Source: an uncultured Collinsella sp. (GTDB lineage Bacteria; Actinomycetota; Coriobacteriia; Coriobacteriales; Coriobacteriaceae). Taken from it: a stretch of 64,000 nucleotides of DNA. The DNA is taken from NCBI GenBank assembly GCA_905197665.1, contig CAJJZP010000011.1, positions 1-64,000 of the forward strand. Direction: 5' to 3'. Both the position numbers and the translations under genes were made by a program. A model generated the notes under the pieces. That model was not told where the DNA came from. It did no database searches and saw only the letters and a list, made by a program, of their open reading frames with translations. Of the stretch, positions 1 through 11,395 are shown piece after piece (the stretch's first letter is position 1; every line of letters begins with the position of its first letter).

Positions 1-1
1 A

Positions 2-61
2 AAGATCAAGTCGTCCTCGCAGACGCTCAAGCAGGAATACCTCGATACATACGAGAGATGA
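2..61 (+). CDS. C-terminal end of a gene that begins before the window
   Basis: One frame is open from the first bases to a TGA at 59-61 and would encode a charged tail ending in QEYLDTYER. It is followed by an apparently untranslated gap and then the rpmE promoter, as expected for a gene end. Only 19 codons are visible, so the product cannot be recognised and the frame itself is not proven. Confidence 0.35.
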   Translation, partial: KIKSSSQTLKQEYLDTYER

Positions 62-71
62 ATGTGGGGGA

Positions 72-98
72 GTGTTCGGATGAAGTTGATATTTAAGG
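72..98. repeat. Copy 1 of a 27-bp dispersed repeat
   Basis: This stretch, containing GTTCGGATGAAGTTGATATT, recurs at 13508-13534 with one mismatch in 27 positions. Both copies follow a G-run and both lie just upstream of the promoter region of a rightward housekeeping gene (rpmE here, ftsE there). Function unknown. Confidence 0.8.
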
Positions 99-134
99 TC
101 CAGCTCGTGTTGTGCCGAAAAGACCGTGAACCTT

Positions 135-163
135 TTGTGGGACACGCGGCGCCGTGGTACCAT
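135..163 (+). promoter_or_regulatory. rpmE promoter
   Basis: TTGTGG at 135-140 and TACCAT at 158-163 are separated by 17 bp, a good sigma-70-like arrangement. It would start transcription near 170, just ahead of the paired hairpins of the rpmE leader. Confidence 0.55.
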
Positions 164-169
164 AGCCGA

Positions 170-247
170 GTTTGTTGTCTTGGTCGGAAACCAAGACGCC
201 TTATGCGCTGATCGGTAACCAGCGCCTGACTAATAAGGAGTCCTACC
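170..247 (+). promoter_or_regulatory. Structured rpmE leader, candidate L31 autoregulatory element
   Basis: Two hairpins lie between the predicted transcription start and the rpmE start codon. The first pairs GTCTTGGT (177-184) with ACCAAGAC (190-197). The second pairs GCGCTG (205-210) with CAGCGC (220-225). The Shine-Dalgarno sequence AAGGAG follows at 235-240. Ribosomal protein L31 leaders, including a Coriobacteria type, have been proposed from comparative genomics; assigning this leader to that class is my inference from position and structure. Confidence 0.6.
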
Positions 248-673
248 ATGAAGCAGGGTATCCATCCCCAGTATGTCGAGTGCACGGTGACGTGCTCCTG
301 CGGCAACACCTTCAAGACGCACGCTACCGTGTCCGAGATGAAGGTCGAGCTTTGCAACGAGTGCCACCCGTTCTACACCGGCCAGCAGAAGTTCGTCGAC
401 ACCGGTGGACGCGTCCAGCGCTTCGCCGACAAGTTCGGTGGCGCCGCTGCCGCCCAGCTCAAGAAGGCCGAGGAGGCCAAGGCTGCCAAGGCCGCCAAGG
501 CTGCTGAGGCCGAGGCCGCTCGCAAGGCCGCCGCTGAGGCTAAGGCTGCCGAGAAGGCTAAGCGTGCCGCTAAGTTCGCCGAGGAGGCTGCCAAGCAGGC
601 CGCCGAGGCTCCTGCAGAGGCTCCCGTCGAGGAGGCCGCTGCCGAGGCCGAGACCACCGAGGCTGCTGAGTAA
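248..673 (+). CDS. rpmE: 50S ribosomal protein L31 with long Ala/Lys/Glu tail
   Basis: Large-subunit ribosomal protein L31. Residues 1-70 carry the conserved fold, starting MKQGIHPQYVE, with the zinc-type cysteines CSC near residue 17 and CNEC near 37. The protein is 141 residues long whereas L31 is normally about 70; residues 75-141 are a repetitive Ala/Lys/Glu tail without cysteine, probably disordered or helical. The ATG follows AAGGAG by 7 nt. The gene stands alone between its own promoter and a strong terminator, which fits autoregulation through the leader. Cys-containing L31 is the zinc-replete form; no zinc-free paralogue is seen here. Confidence 0.97.
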   Translation: MKQGIHPQYVECTVTCSCGNTFKTHATVSEMKVELCNECHPFYTGQQKFVDTGGRVQRFADKFGGAAAAQLKKAEEAKAAKAAKAAEAEAARKAAAEAKAAEKAKRAAKFAEEAAKQAAEAPAEAPVEEAAAEAETTEAAE

Positions 674-710
674 ATAGCTCGCCGCGGAATCACTCGCATT
701 CATGGCATGA

Positions 711-750
711 GGGCCGTGCATCCATTTGGGTGCGCGGCCCTTTTCTTTTT
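711..750 (+). terminator. Intrinsic terminator after rpmE
   Basis: GGGCCGTGCATCC pairs with GGGTGCGCGGCCC around an ATTT loop and is followed by TTTTCTTTTT. Confidence 0.9.
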
Positions 751-765
751 ATTGGCGCAAGCTAA

Positions 766-785
766 CCTGTCCCCGTGGCACCAAA
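766..785. repeat. Dispersed fragment shared with 42772-42791
   Basis: ACCTGTCCCCGTGGCACCAA matches 42772-42791 at all but two positions. In the second copy the first ten bases form one arm of an inverted repeat; here the partner arm is missing, so this looks like a decayed copy. Confidence 0.5.
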
Positions 786-812
786 TGGCAGAGAGACGGC
801 GTTTGCTCAGAT

Positions 813-851
813 AAAACCTGCCAAAATAAACCTGTTCCATTGCGGCAGGTT
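813..851. repeat. Palindromic repeat with CCAAAATAAACCTGT core, copy 1
   Basis: AACCTGCC and GGCAGGTT form inverted arms around an interior containing AAAATAAACCTGT. The same arrangement occurs at 18161-18199 upstream of the serine recombinase. This copy lies in the secA leader, 130 bp before the start codon. Confidence 0.75.
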
Positions 852-980
852 GGTCATAGTTATTACGTGGCGGTCGAGGTCGACCGTATAGGCCGCGCCT
901 TGTTTGGCTAAAGTACAATCATCTGTGTTTAACTCGCCCGCCGCTGCACGGCGTGGGCGATGGCCAAAAAGGAAAACCAC

Positions 981-3787
<2,807 letters not shown>

Positions 3788-3788
<1 letters not shown>

Positions 3789-4936
3789 TGGCTGAGGCTT
3801 TAGAGGTAACGCCCGCCGAGCTGGACGCGTTTGCGGACCGGCTCGGCGAGGTCGAGTCGTATCTCCACTTGGACGAAAAGCGCACGCGCGTGACCGAGCT
3901 CGAGGCCAAAAGCGTGGCCCCCGGCTTTTGGGATGACGCCGACGCCGCCCGTGTCACCATGGAGGAAATCGCGCGCACCAAGGAAGATATCGCTGCCGTA
4001 GACAACGCGCGCGGCGAGCTTTCCGATGCCCGCGCCGCGCTGGAGCTTGCCGAGGAGATGGGGGATGACCCCGACGCCGCCGCCCTTCGCGAGGAGGCTA
4101 CAGCCACGGCTGAGCGTCTGGCCCGTGCCATCGATGAGCTTGAGCTTTCGAGCTGGTTTACCGGTGAGTTCGATCACGGTGATGCCATTGTGACCATCAA
4201 GCCCGGACAGGGTGGTCTGGAGGCCCAGGACTGGACCTTCATGCTCTTTAAGATGTACATGAAGTACTGCCAGCGTCGCGGCTGGAAGGTCACGATTAAC
4301 GACTGCCCCGCTGCTGAGGTCATCGGCATCGACCGCGCGACCTTTACCGTCGAGGGCAAGGACGCGTTTGGCATGCTGCGCGCCGAGGCCGGCGTTCACC
4401 GCCTGGTACGCATCAGCCCCACCGATGATAAGAAGCGCCGCCAGACCACGTTTGCCGGCGTCGAGGTCATTCCCGTGTTGCCTGACGATATCGACATCGA
4501 GATCAGTCCCGACGATATCCGCGTGGACGTGTATCACGCGAGCGGTCCGGGCGGCCAGGGCGTCAACACCACCGACTCTGCCGTACGCGTGACGCATTTT
4601 CCCAGCGGCATCGTTGTCACTTGCCAAAACGAGCGCAGCCAGATTCAAAACAAGGCCGCGTGCATGCAGATTCTCAAGGCCCGTCTGTACGAGATCGAGC
4701 TCGAGAAGCGCGCCGAGGCCCTGGATGAGATTCGCGGGCCCAAGACCACGATCGGTTTTGGCAACCAGATTCGCAGCTACGTGCTCTACCCGTATCAGAT
4801 GGTCAAGGACCTGCGCACGGGCGTGGAGACCAGCAACGTCGAGGCCGTTCTCGACGATGGCGATCTGGATCCGTTTGTGATCGGCTACCATCGTTGGGCA
4901 ACCGGCAACGCCGATGCGGAAGCATCGTCTGCCTAG
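3788..4936 (+). CDS. prfB: Peptide chain release factor 2
   Basis: Class I release factor for UGA/UAA. The 382-residue protein has the RF2-type DWTFMLFKMYMKY segment near 148-160 and the catalytic GGQ at 255-257 for peptidyl-tRNA hydrolysis. The stop-codon reading tripeptide, SPF in typical RF2, is SPT here (S210-P211-T212, codons at 4415-4423). RF1 uses PxT at this place, so the loop is a hybrid. The frame is continuous from the ATG, with no in-frame UGA or programmed +1 shift like that of Escherichia coli prfB. The start overlaps the secA stop by one base, so both are probably translated from one mRNA. Confidence 0.96.
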
Positions 4937-5026
4937 GCACATGATTGGCTCCGGGTCGATGCAAACACTTCGCAGGGGTGGTATTTGCCCGGTGAATCGG
5001 TAGAATCGAATACAGTAAGAAGTTCA

Positions 5027-5054
5027 AAGCGCACTCGTTTGGGTGCGCTTTTTT
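5027..5054 (+). terminator. Intrinsic terminator after prfB
   Basis: AAGCGCAC pairs with GTGCGCTT around TCGTTTGG and runs into TTTTTT. It ends only 13 bp before the next start codon, so it could also attenuate that gene. Confidence 0.8.
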
Positions 5055-5066
5055 GAGGGAGGCAGC

Positions 5067-5957
5067 ATGGCATATCGTCTGGACATCAAGCGCATTCTTT
5101 CGCTGAACTTCTTTCATGACTTGCCCAAGATCATGTTTGGCTGCGCCCTGGCAGCTATCGCGACGGACCTGTTTTTGATTCCCAACGGTCTTGCTGCCGG
5201 CGGCGTTACGGGTCTCGCCACGATTATCCAGGCGGTCGGCGCCTCGCATGGCATCTCGCTGCCTGTCGGTATTCAAACCATCGTGATGAATGCCTTGCTG
5301 CTGCTGGTCGTTATGCGCGAGGGTGGCATGTTCTACGTGATACAGACGGCGACGGGCTTTGTGCTGCTGGGCTTTTTCACCGACCTGTTCGCTCCGTTTG
5401 TGGCGCCGCTGGCACATGCCGACCTGATGCTGCCCGCTATGTGGGGCGGCATTATCACGGGCATTGGCTACGGCATGGTGCTACGCGCCGGTGCCAACAC
5501 TGGCGGCTCTGACACCATCGGTCAGATTATCTCGCGCAATACGTCACTACCGGTGGGCTCCACCGTCATGGCGATCGACGTTGCCGTGTGCGCGCTGTCG
5601 GCCCCGGTCTTCTCGGTCGAAAACGCGCTGTATGCGGGCCTTTCGATGGTCATTAGCGGCTACGTGATCGATGCCGTGGTCGACGGCGGCAACAGGCGCC
5701 GTATGGTACTCATCATCTCGGACAAGTTTCCCGATATTGCGGCCGACATCATGTATGGCCTGGGTCGCGGCTGCACCAAGTTTAAGGCGACCGGCATGTA
5801 CTCGGGCGCCGAGAAGCCGGTGATCATGGTCATTGTGAGCCGCCGCGAGCTCAACACCCTCAAAACGATCGTGCGCGAGCGCGATCCTCACGCCATTGTG
5901 ACGGTCGCCGACGTTACGGAAACCTTCGGTGAGGGATTCAAGGACATTAACGCGTAG
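5067..5957 (+). CDS. YitT family membrane protein (DUF161/DUF2179)
   Basis: Integral membrane protein of 296 residues. Five to six hydrophobic segments fill residues 15-200, with GLAAGGVTG and AGANTGGSDTIGQ signatures of the YitT family, which resembles small-molecule transporters. Residues 205-296 form the soluble DUF2179 domain, including the FKATGMYSG loop. Substrate and role are unknown in the family. The ATG at 5067 follows GGGAGG by 5 nt; an upstream ATG at 5043 lies inside the terminator T-run and is rejected. It reads as a single gene, with a 208-bp gap before the transketolase genes. Confidence 0.88.
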   Translation: MAYRLDIKRILSLNFFHDLPKIMFGCALAAIATDLFLIPNGLAAGGVTGLATIIQAVGASHGISLPVGIQTIVMNALLLLVVMREGGMFYVIQTATGFVLLGFFTDLFAPFVAPLAHADLMLPAMWGGIITGIGYGMVLRAGANTGGSDTIGQIISRNTSLPVGSTVMAIDVAVCALSAPVFSVENALYAGLSMVISGYVIDAVVDGGNRRRMVLIISDKFPDIAADIMYGLGRGCTKFKATGMYSGAEKPVIMVIVSRRELNTLKTIVRERDPHAIVTVADVTETFGEGFKDINA

Positions 5958-6165
5958 GGCCGACTGCGTTCCATCCAAAAGATGTTCACATTGATAAACC
6001 GTTTCATCAGCGGTTCTGCCTGCTCAATTGTTCAAATAATGATAAATACTCTGGTAAAGCTTCCAGTTTCCAGCATAATGAATGACGTACGTGCATCGCG
6101 GCTGTGTTGGGACTACCTTTCCGTGCCGTGCGCATCTTGTCTTAAGAGGATGAAAGGAAGGCACA

Positions 6166-6996
6166 ATGAGCGACGAAGAGCTCAAAAAGGTTGCCAACGA
6201 GGTAAGGAAGGGCATCGTCACCGGCGTGCACGCTGCCAAGTCCGGCCATCCGGGCGGTTCGCTCGGCGCTGCCGACATCATGACCTATCTGTACTTTGAG
6301 GAAATGAACGTCGACCCGGCCGACCCCCGCAAGGCCGACCGCGATCGCTTCGTGCTTTCCAAGGGTCATTGCGCGCCTGGTCTGTACGCCGTGCTCGCCG
6401 AGCGCGGATTCTTCCCCAAGGAGGATCTCGAGACGCTGCGCCACATCGGCAGCCACCTGCAAGGTCACCCCAACATGAACGACACCCCGGGCGTCGATAT
6501 GTCCACCGGTTCGCTCGGCCAGGGCATCTCCGCCGCCGTGGGCATGGCCGTTGCCGCCAAGCACTGGGGCGACGACTATCGCACCTACGCCCTGCTGGGC
6601 GACGGCGAGAGCGAGGAGGGCCAGGTTTGGGAGGCCGCCATGTTTGCCGGCAACCAGCAGCTCGATAACCTCTGCGTGATCGTCGACCACAATGGCCTGC
6701 AGATCGACGGCCCCGTCGAGGAGGTCAACGACCCCATGCCGCTCGCCGACAAGTTCCGCGCCTTCAAGTTCCACGTGGTGGAGCTCGCCGACGGCAACGA
6801 TTTCGATCAGATCCGCGCCGCCTTTGCCGAGGCCCGCGCCACCAAGGGTCAGCCGACCGCCATCATCGCCGAGACCACCAAGGGCAAGGGCGTTTCCTTT
6901 ATGGAGAACCAGGTGGGTTGGCACGGCAAGGCCCCCAACGATGAACAGTTTGAGCAGGCCATGGCAGAGCTCACGGCCGCCGGAGAGGAGCTCTAG
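6166..6996 (+). CDS. Transketolase, N-terminal (thiamine pyrophosphate) subunit
   Basis: Together with the next gene it makes transketolase, which moves two-carbon units between sugar phosphates in the non-oxidative pentose phosphate pathway. This half (276 residues) contains the pyrophosphate and metal-binding motif GDGESEEGQVWEA, the SGHPGGSLG stretch and the LSKGHCAPGLY segment. ATG follows GAAAGGAAG. One nucleotide separates its stop from the next ATG. Split transketolases are well known in anaerobes and archaea; the full-length enzyme is about twice this size. The upstream gap (5958-6165) is AT-rich and holds a small AACCG/CGGTT hairpin but no promoter I can fix. Confidence 0.94.
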   Translation: MSDEELKKVANEVRKGIVTGVHAAKSGHPGGSLGAADIMTYLYFEEMNVDPADPRKADRDRFVLSKGHCAPGLYAVLAERGFFPKEDLETLRHIGSHLQGHPNMNDTPGVDMSTGSLGQGISAAVGMAVAAKHWGDDYRTYALLGDGESEEGQVWEAAMFAGNQQLDNLCVIVDHNGLQIDGPVEEVNDPMPLADKFRAFKFHVVELADGNDFDQIRAAFAEARATKGQPTAIIAETTKGKGVSFMENQVGWHGKAPNDEQFEQAMAELTAAGEEL

Positions 6997-6997
6997 G

Positions 6998-7939
6998 ATG
7001 GCAGACGTCAAGAAAATCGCCACGCGCGTAAGCTACGGCGAGGCCCTCGTCGAGCTCGCCAACGAGCACGATGACTTTGTGGTCCTCGACGCCGACCTGG
7101 CCGCCGCCACGCAGACCGGCAAGTTTAAGGCAGCCTGCCCCGACCGCTTCTTCGATGTGGGCATTGCCGAGAGCAACCTGATGGGTGTTGCCGCCGGTAT
7201 CGCGACCACCGGCCGCGTCGCCTTCGCGAGCACCTTTGCCATGTTTGCCGCTGGCCGCGCCTTTGAGCAGGTCCGCAACTCCATCGGCTATCCGCACCTT
7301 AACGTTAAGATCGGTGCCACGCACGCCGGTATCTCGGTGGGCGAGGACGGCGCCACGCACCAGTGCTGCGAGGATATCGCTCTCATGCGCGTCATCCCCG
7401 GCATGACCGTTATCGTTCCCGCCGACGACGTGGAGGCTCGTGCCGTGACGCGCGCCGCCTACGAGTGCGACGGCCCCGTATACATGCGCTTCGCCCGTCT
7501 GGCCTCGCCGGTCATCAACGACCCCGAGACCTACAAGTTCGAGGTAGGCAAGGGCATCGTCATGCGCGAGGGCACCGACGTCACCATCATCGCCTGCGGC
7601 CTAATGGTTGGCGAGGCCCTCGAGGCCGCCGAGCAGCTCGCTGCCGAGGGCATCGATGCCGAGGTCATCAACATGCACACCATCAAGCCCATCGATGCCG
7701 ACCTGATCGTCAAGAGCGCCACCAAGACCGGCCACGTTGTGACCGTCGAGGAGCACTCCGTGATCGGTGGCCTGGGCAGCGCCGTTGCCGACGTTCTGTG
7801 TGAGCAGTGCCCGACGCCGCTCAAGAAGATTGGCGTCAACGACACCTTCGGCGAGTCCGGCCCGGGTGCCGAGCTCCTGCACAAGTACGGCCTGGACGCC
7901 GCCAACATCGTGGCGACCACCAAGGAGTTCTTGGCATAA
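6998..7939 (+). CDS. Transketolase, C-terminal subunit
   Basis: This 313-residue protein supplies the pyrimidine-binding and C-terminal domains of transketolase. It has the DADLAAAT and GIAESNLMGVAAGIA motifs of the TPP pyrimidine domain and a transketolase C-domain from about residue 185 (MREGTDVTIIACG). The true start is ATG 6998, one base after the stop of the N-terminal subunit, with GGAGAGGA as ribosome site; the frame stays open further upstream but that part is antisense-like and overlaps the first gene. The pair is an obligate two-gene enzyme. A strong terminator follows. Confidence 0.94.
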   Translation: MADVKKIATRVSYGEALVELANEHDDFVVLDADLAAATQTGKFKAACPDRFFDVGIAESNLMGVAAGIATTGRVAFASTFAMFAAGRAFEQVRNSIGYPHLNVKIGATHAGISVGEDGATHQCCEDIALMRVIPGMTVIVPADDVEARAVTRAAYECDGPVYMRFARLASPVINDPETYKFEVGKGIVMREGTDVTIIACGLMVGEALEAAEQLAAEGIDAEVINMHTIKPIDADLIVKSATKTGHVVTVEEHSVIGGLGSAVADVLCEQCPTPLKKIGVNDTFGESGPGAELLHKYGLDAANIVATTKEFLA

Positions 7940-7993
7940 GGCGGTCTGCTTTGGCCTTAACTTGAGAGCCGCTTTTCGCATTGGGTAACGAAT

Positions 7994-8038
7994 AAGCCGG
8001 GGCGCCTTCCATGTGGAGGGCACCCCGGCTTTGTGTTT
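7994..8038 (+). terminator. Intrinsic terminator after the transketolase pair
   Basis: AAGCCGGGGCGCC pairs, with one mismatch, with GGGCACCCCGGCTT and is followed by TTGTGTTT. Confidence 0.85.
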
Positions 8039-8367
8039 GAAGGCGGCGGGGAAAGAAGTTAGAGAGGTTTTACGGTCGGGCCAGGGCGCAGTTGCGCAAC
8101 GTTCAGCCCTAAACCCTAACAGCCAGAGGCGAATCGGAGAGGATTTCGCCCTGACATACGTGAGTTTCCGCAGGTCAGAAAGAGGGAGTAAATTTCGGGG
8201 CTGGCACCCGCAGGCCAGGGCGTTGCGAGCTAAATCGGCGGCGCGATAACAAGAAGGCGGGATTAACTCCCGCCTTCAGACAATCCACCTTCGTCCAGAT
8301 GGTACGCAATCACTCGAAGGTTCGCCGATTCATGCATTCTTGGCGGCAACGGCTCTGCTTGACATCA
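8039..8367. other. Gene-free stretch between convergent units
   Basis: No coding frame is convincing here. It contains the perfect decamer palindrome GTTGCGCAAC near 8092, a GGCGAATC/GATTTCGCC hairpin near 8135, two copies of GGCCAGGGCG (near 8080 and 8212) and the leftward terminator at 8253-8277. Confidence 0.6.
8253..8277 (-). terminator. Terminator of the leftward ABC exporter operon
   Basis: GAAGGCGGGA and TCCCGCCTTC form a perfect 10-bp stem around TTAAC. On the minus strand it runs into TTGTTAT, and it lies 90 bp beyond the stop of the permease gene. Confidence 0.65.
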
Positions 8368-9621
8368 TCAGGCAACCTGATGGCGTTTGAACGTCCTTAT
8401 CGCGAGAACAATGCCCGCCGCGAAAAGCAGAAGGTAGAAAGCAGCGAGGAACACGGGGAGCTCGACCACGACAGGGCCTATGGCGTACGAGACCATGTCG
8501 AAGAGGTTCAAGGGGTTCAGTGCGTCGTAGGGGAACAGGTAGATGATGTGGTTCGCGATGCTGCTCGTCATCGTCGGCACGAAGATCGGAATCAAGATGA
8601 GAGCAACGCCGGCTGCGAGGATTCCCATGGGGCTGTCTACCTTGGCCGACAGCGCAAGCACTATCCCAAGGAGGGCGAGGGTTGCGAGATACCCGACGAG
8701 GCAGCATATGAGGGCGGCGGCTGACAGGCTTATGCCGTAGGTGCATGTGATGTTGCAGATCTGGATGGGTAGACCTGCGCCGTCGGCTCCGTAGAAGACG
8801 AGCGGTATTGCCAGGAAGACGAGTGTGAAGACCCAGTATATGGCGCTTGCCGCGATCACAGAGGCTGCCGCCTTCGCGCGCCCGAGCCTTGATTTGCCGA
8901 ACTTGGTGGACAGCAGGATGGCGTCGGTTTTGGCCCGGTACTCCCCGTTGAACACCGATGCGCACGTTATCACGACTGCGAGCATCGCGAATATGAGGAA
9001 CTGGGCGAGGTTGAGGAACTCCGCCCACCCTCCTGCGTATCCGTACTCGATGGGCGTGTGCACACCTTGCGCCTTCTCGCTCCAGAACGCCCTCTCCTCG
9101 TCGTTGTACGAGAGGGCCCCGTTCGCGTGGAGCTCGGAGACTATCTTCGAGCGGACTTGTCCGTAGAGGTCGACGGTGCCAGTCGTGTCGATAGTGGCTA
9201 CCGCGGACACGGGCATCTGGTTGTCTTGCATCCAAGGGCTTGTCAGCAGCGCCATAAGGGAGCCGTTCTTCGCTCTGAACTCCCAGTACTCGTCCGCCTT
9301 TTCCCCGTAGGGCTTTCTGTCCATTCTGTACTCTTCCTTGACCTCGCCGTCCGGACCGACGAACTCCTTGAACTCGCGGAGCGCCTCGGTGGCCTTCTTG
9401 TCGGTGATGGGGCCTGCGAGCGCTTCCGCGTTTGCCTTTATCTGGGCGATGGCGGCAGTGCCCTCGAATTCGGTGCCCATCTCCTTGGGTTCGAGGGCGT
9501 ACTGGGACGTTACGTAGAAGAAGGCTATGACCGCGACCAACACCAGGACGGCTGCTATAGAGACCTGCGAGACGCGCCTTGAGAGCATCTTCTTGAGCTC
9601 GTATCTGATGAGGCTACCCAC
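8368..9621 (-). CDS. ABC-2 type exporter permease
   Basis: Membrane half of an ABC exporter (417 residues). One transmembrane segment lies near residues 18-38, followed by an extracytoplasmic loop of about 150 residues, then five to six segments from about 175 to the C-terminus. This is the usual ABC-2 permease plan seen in bacteriocin-immunity and drug exporters. I chose the GTG at 9621 because AAAGGAG sits 6 nt upstream; it overlaps the ATPase gene by 8 bp, which implies coupled translation. Cargo cannot be told from sequence. It is the last gene of the sigma-controlled operon. Confidence 0.85.
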   Translation of the reverse strand: MGSLIRYELKKMLSRRVSQVSIAAVLVLVAVIAFFYVTSQYALEPKEMGTEFEGTAAIAQIKANAEALAGPITDKKATEALREFKEFVGPDGEVKEEYRMDRKPYGEKADEYWEFRAKNGSLMALLTSPWMQDNQMPVSAVATIDTTGTVDLYGQVRSKIVSELHANGALSYNDEERAFWSEKAQGVHTPIEYGYAGGWAEFLNLAQFLIFAMLAVVITCASVFNGEYRAKTDAILLSTKFGKSRLGRAKAAASVIAASAIYWVFTLVFLAIPLVFYGADGAGLPIQICNITCTYGISLSAAALICCLVGYLATLALLGIVLALSAKVDSPMGILAAGVALILIPIFVPTMTSSIANHIIYLFPYDALNPLNLFDMVSYAIGPVVVELPVFLAAFYLLLFAAGIVLAIRTFKRHQVA

Positions 9622-10561
9622 GGTGCGCTCCTTTCCTGCGTGCGATTGCGTCCTGCCCCACTTCCGCTTTCGTTTGCGAAACCGGCAGGCACCCGGACTG
9701 CTCTTGGAAGAGGTAGAGGCAGACGTCCTCCAACGTCGGCTCCACGGCGCGCGCACTCGGATGCGGACGCTGCTGCGCCACCACGCGAACGATGGCAGAG
9801 CCGTCCTGGGCGTAGTGGATGTTGCCCACCGTGAGCGATGCCGACATGGCGTCTGCCTCCCTCGGAGCGACAGCGCACTCCCAGACGCATCCCCCGATGT
9901 CCCCCGTGATCTCTTCGACCGTGCCCGTCGTGATGATGCCGCCAGCGCGCATCACGAGAATCTCGTCGGCGATGTACTCCACGTCCGAGACGATGTGCGT
10001 GGAGAGGATGACGATCTTGTCTTGGGCGAGAGAGGATATGAGGTTGCGGAAGCGGACGCGCTCCTTGGGGTCGAGCCCCGCGGTGGGCTCGTCGAGCACG
10101 AGGACGGACGGGTCGTTGAGCACCGCCTGGGCGATGCCGAGCCGCTGCTTCATGCCGCCGGAGAAGGTCTTGACCTTCCGCTTTGCGGCCTCTGCGAGGC
10201 CGACAACGCCCAAGAGTTCGCGCGTGCGCACTTTCGCCTGCTGCGCGGTGAGCCCCTTGAGCGATGCCAGGTACATCATGAAGTCGCAAGCCGTGAAATC
10301 CGGGTAGTAGCCGAAGTCCTGGGGCAGGTACCCGAGGCGCGCCCGATAGCCGTCGCCAAGCTGGTCTATGGGGGTGCCCCCGAACAGCACGCTTCCCGAT
10401 GTCGGCCTCATGACGTCGCATATCATGCGCATGAGCGTGGTCTTGCCCGCGCCGTTGGCCCCGAGTAGGCCGTAGACGCCGGGCGTGAAGCTGAAGCTCA
10501 CGCGATCGACAGCGATATGGCTGCCGAACTGCTTGGTGAGCCTGTCGAGCCTGAGTTCCAT
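9614..10561 (-). CDS. ABC exporter ATP-binding protein
   Basis: Cytoplasmic ATPase (315 residues) partnering the downstream permease. Walker A GANGAGKTT is at about 34-42, the Q-loop LPQDFGYYP near 86, the signature FSGGMKQRLGIAQ near 134, Walker B VLVLDEPTAGLD near 154, and the switch histidine in STHIV near 188. The 110-residue C-terminal region is typical of ABC-2 exporter ATPases (CcmA/BcrA type). Its start lies 48 bp after the membrane gene stop; its end overlaps the permease start. Cargo unknown; lantibiotic-type self-protection or envelope-stress export are plausible. Confidence 0.9.
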   Translation of the reverse strand: MELRLDRLTKQFGSHIAVDRVSFSFTPGVYGLLGANGAGKTTLMRMICDVMRPTSGSVLFGGTPIDQLGDGYRARLGYLPQDFGYYPDFTACDFMMYLASLKGLTAQQAKVRTRELLGVVGLAEAAKRKVKTFSGGMKQRLGIAQAVLNDPSVLVLDEPTAGLDPKERVRFRNLISSLAQDKIVILSTHIVSDVEYIADEILVMRAGGIITTGTVEEITGDIGGCVWECAVAPREADAMSASLTVGNIHYAQDGSAIVRVVAQQRPHPSARAVEPTLEDVCLYLFQEQSGCLPVSQTKAEVGQDAIARRKGAHRG

Positions 10562-10609
10562 GTTCGTTCCTTGTCCTTCGTTCGATGTTGCAGATAAGCA
10601 GGAGGAGAG

Positions 10610-11395
10610 CTAGAGCGCCGCCTTTGACAGGTGTGGCGAGAGGCCGCCCGAGACGCAGCGCATGAGCCTTGACGCCTCCAGGGCGGCGAGCGCCATGGAG
10701 GCCATGAGCGCCGCGACCCATACGGCGAGAGACGCACCCTCGTACCAGAGGGGGAACGTCGCGCTCAGCAGCCAGAGCGCCGCGAGTACGGACATCGCGG
10801 GAGCGACGCTGGCGACGAGCGAGTTGCCCGGCAGACGGCGCGCCGCATAGAAGCAGGTGGCACACGAGCAGAAGAACGGCGTGCATGCGTACAGCAGTAC
10901 GCGAAGCGCGTCGATCCCCGCGAGCGCTGGCACTGCCGCAACGGCGAGCGTAATCCAAAGCACGTCGGCCAGGCCGAAAAGCAAAAGCCTGCTCGCCAGC
11001 ACTTGCACGCAGCTGAACCGGCATGAGTACTCCATCTCGCAGACGCGGGTCTCGAAGCTCTTGAATACCGATGGTGCCGCTATGGCAACCGAGAGGGCCG
11101 ATGCCGCCATGACGACGATGGGGCTTCCCGAGTGCGGGCCGATCTCACCGACGAGAACGAGCATGCATGCCAGAAGCGCGATCTGGAGCATCCATGCCCA
11201 GGGACGCACGAACCGAACCTGGCTCGCGACGAACCGCCAGAGCGGGATGTAACCCGCCTCCCTCGCGCCTCCGCAGGCGCGAGCCGCCTCTGCTTCCACG
11301 AGCAGCAAGGTGCGCTTGCGCGCCGAAGCGTCGGGGGATGCCGCGTCAGCGGCGTAGTAGCTCCTCAGCGCATCCTTTAGCTTCGAGTCATTCAT
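10610..11395 (-). CDS. Membrane protein encoded between sigma factor and ABC exporter
   Basis: Unrecognised 261-residue protein. The first 60 residues are soluble and charged (MNDSKLKDALRSYY), followed by about six hydrophobic helices from residue 68 to 245. The start overlaps the sigma gene by 8 bp. A soluble N-terminus, a membrane body and immediate linkage to a sigma factor suggest a membrane anti-sigma factor, though no zinc HxxxCxxC motif is visible; this is inference only. Two cysteine-rich spots (CSCATC near 160) are unusual for a membrane helix. Confidence 0.75.
   Translation of the reverse strand: MNDSKLKDALRSYYAADAASPDASARKRTLLLVEAEAARACGGAREAGYIPLWRFVASQVRFVRPWAWMLQIALLACMLVLVGEIGPHSGSPIVVMAASALSVAIAAPSVFKSFETRVCEMEYSCRFSCVQVLASRLLLFGLADVLWITLAVAAVPALAGIDALRVLLYACTPFFCSCATCFYAARRLPGNSLVASVAPAMSVLAALWLLSATFPLWYEGASLAVWVAALMASMALAALEASRLMRCVSGGLSPHLSKAAL

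Noticed and set aside
211..219. ATCGGTAAC in the rpmE leader as a second copy of the recombinase-side palindrome
   Set aside because: Only nine bases match, the inverted partner is missing, and the bases are explained by the loop of the leader hairpin.
8075..8160. Possible small RNA in the gap after the transketolase genes
   Set aside because: Short palindromes are present but no promoter or T-run fits, so there is nothing to support a transcript.
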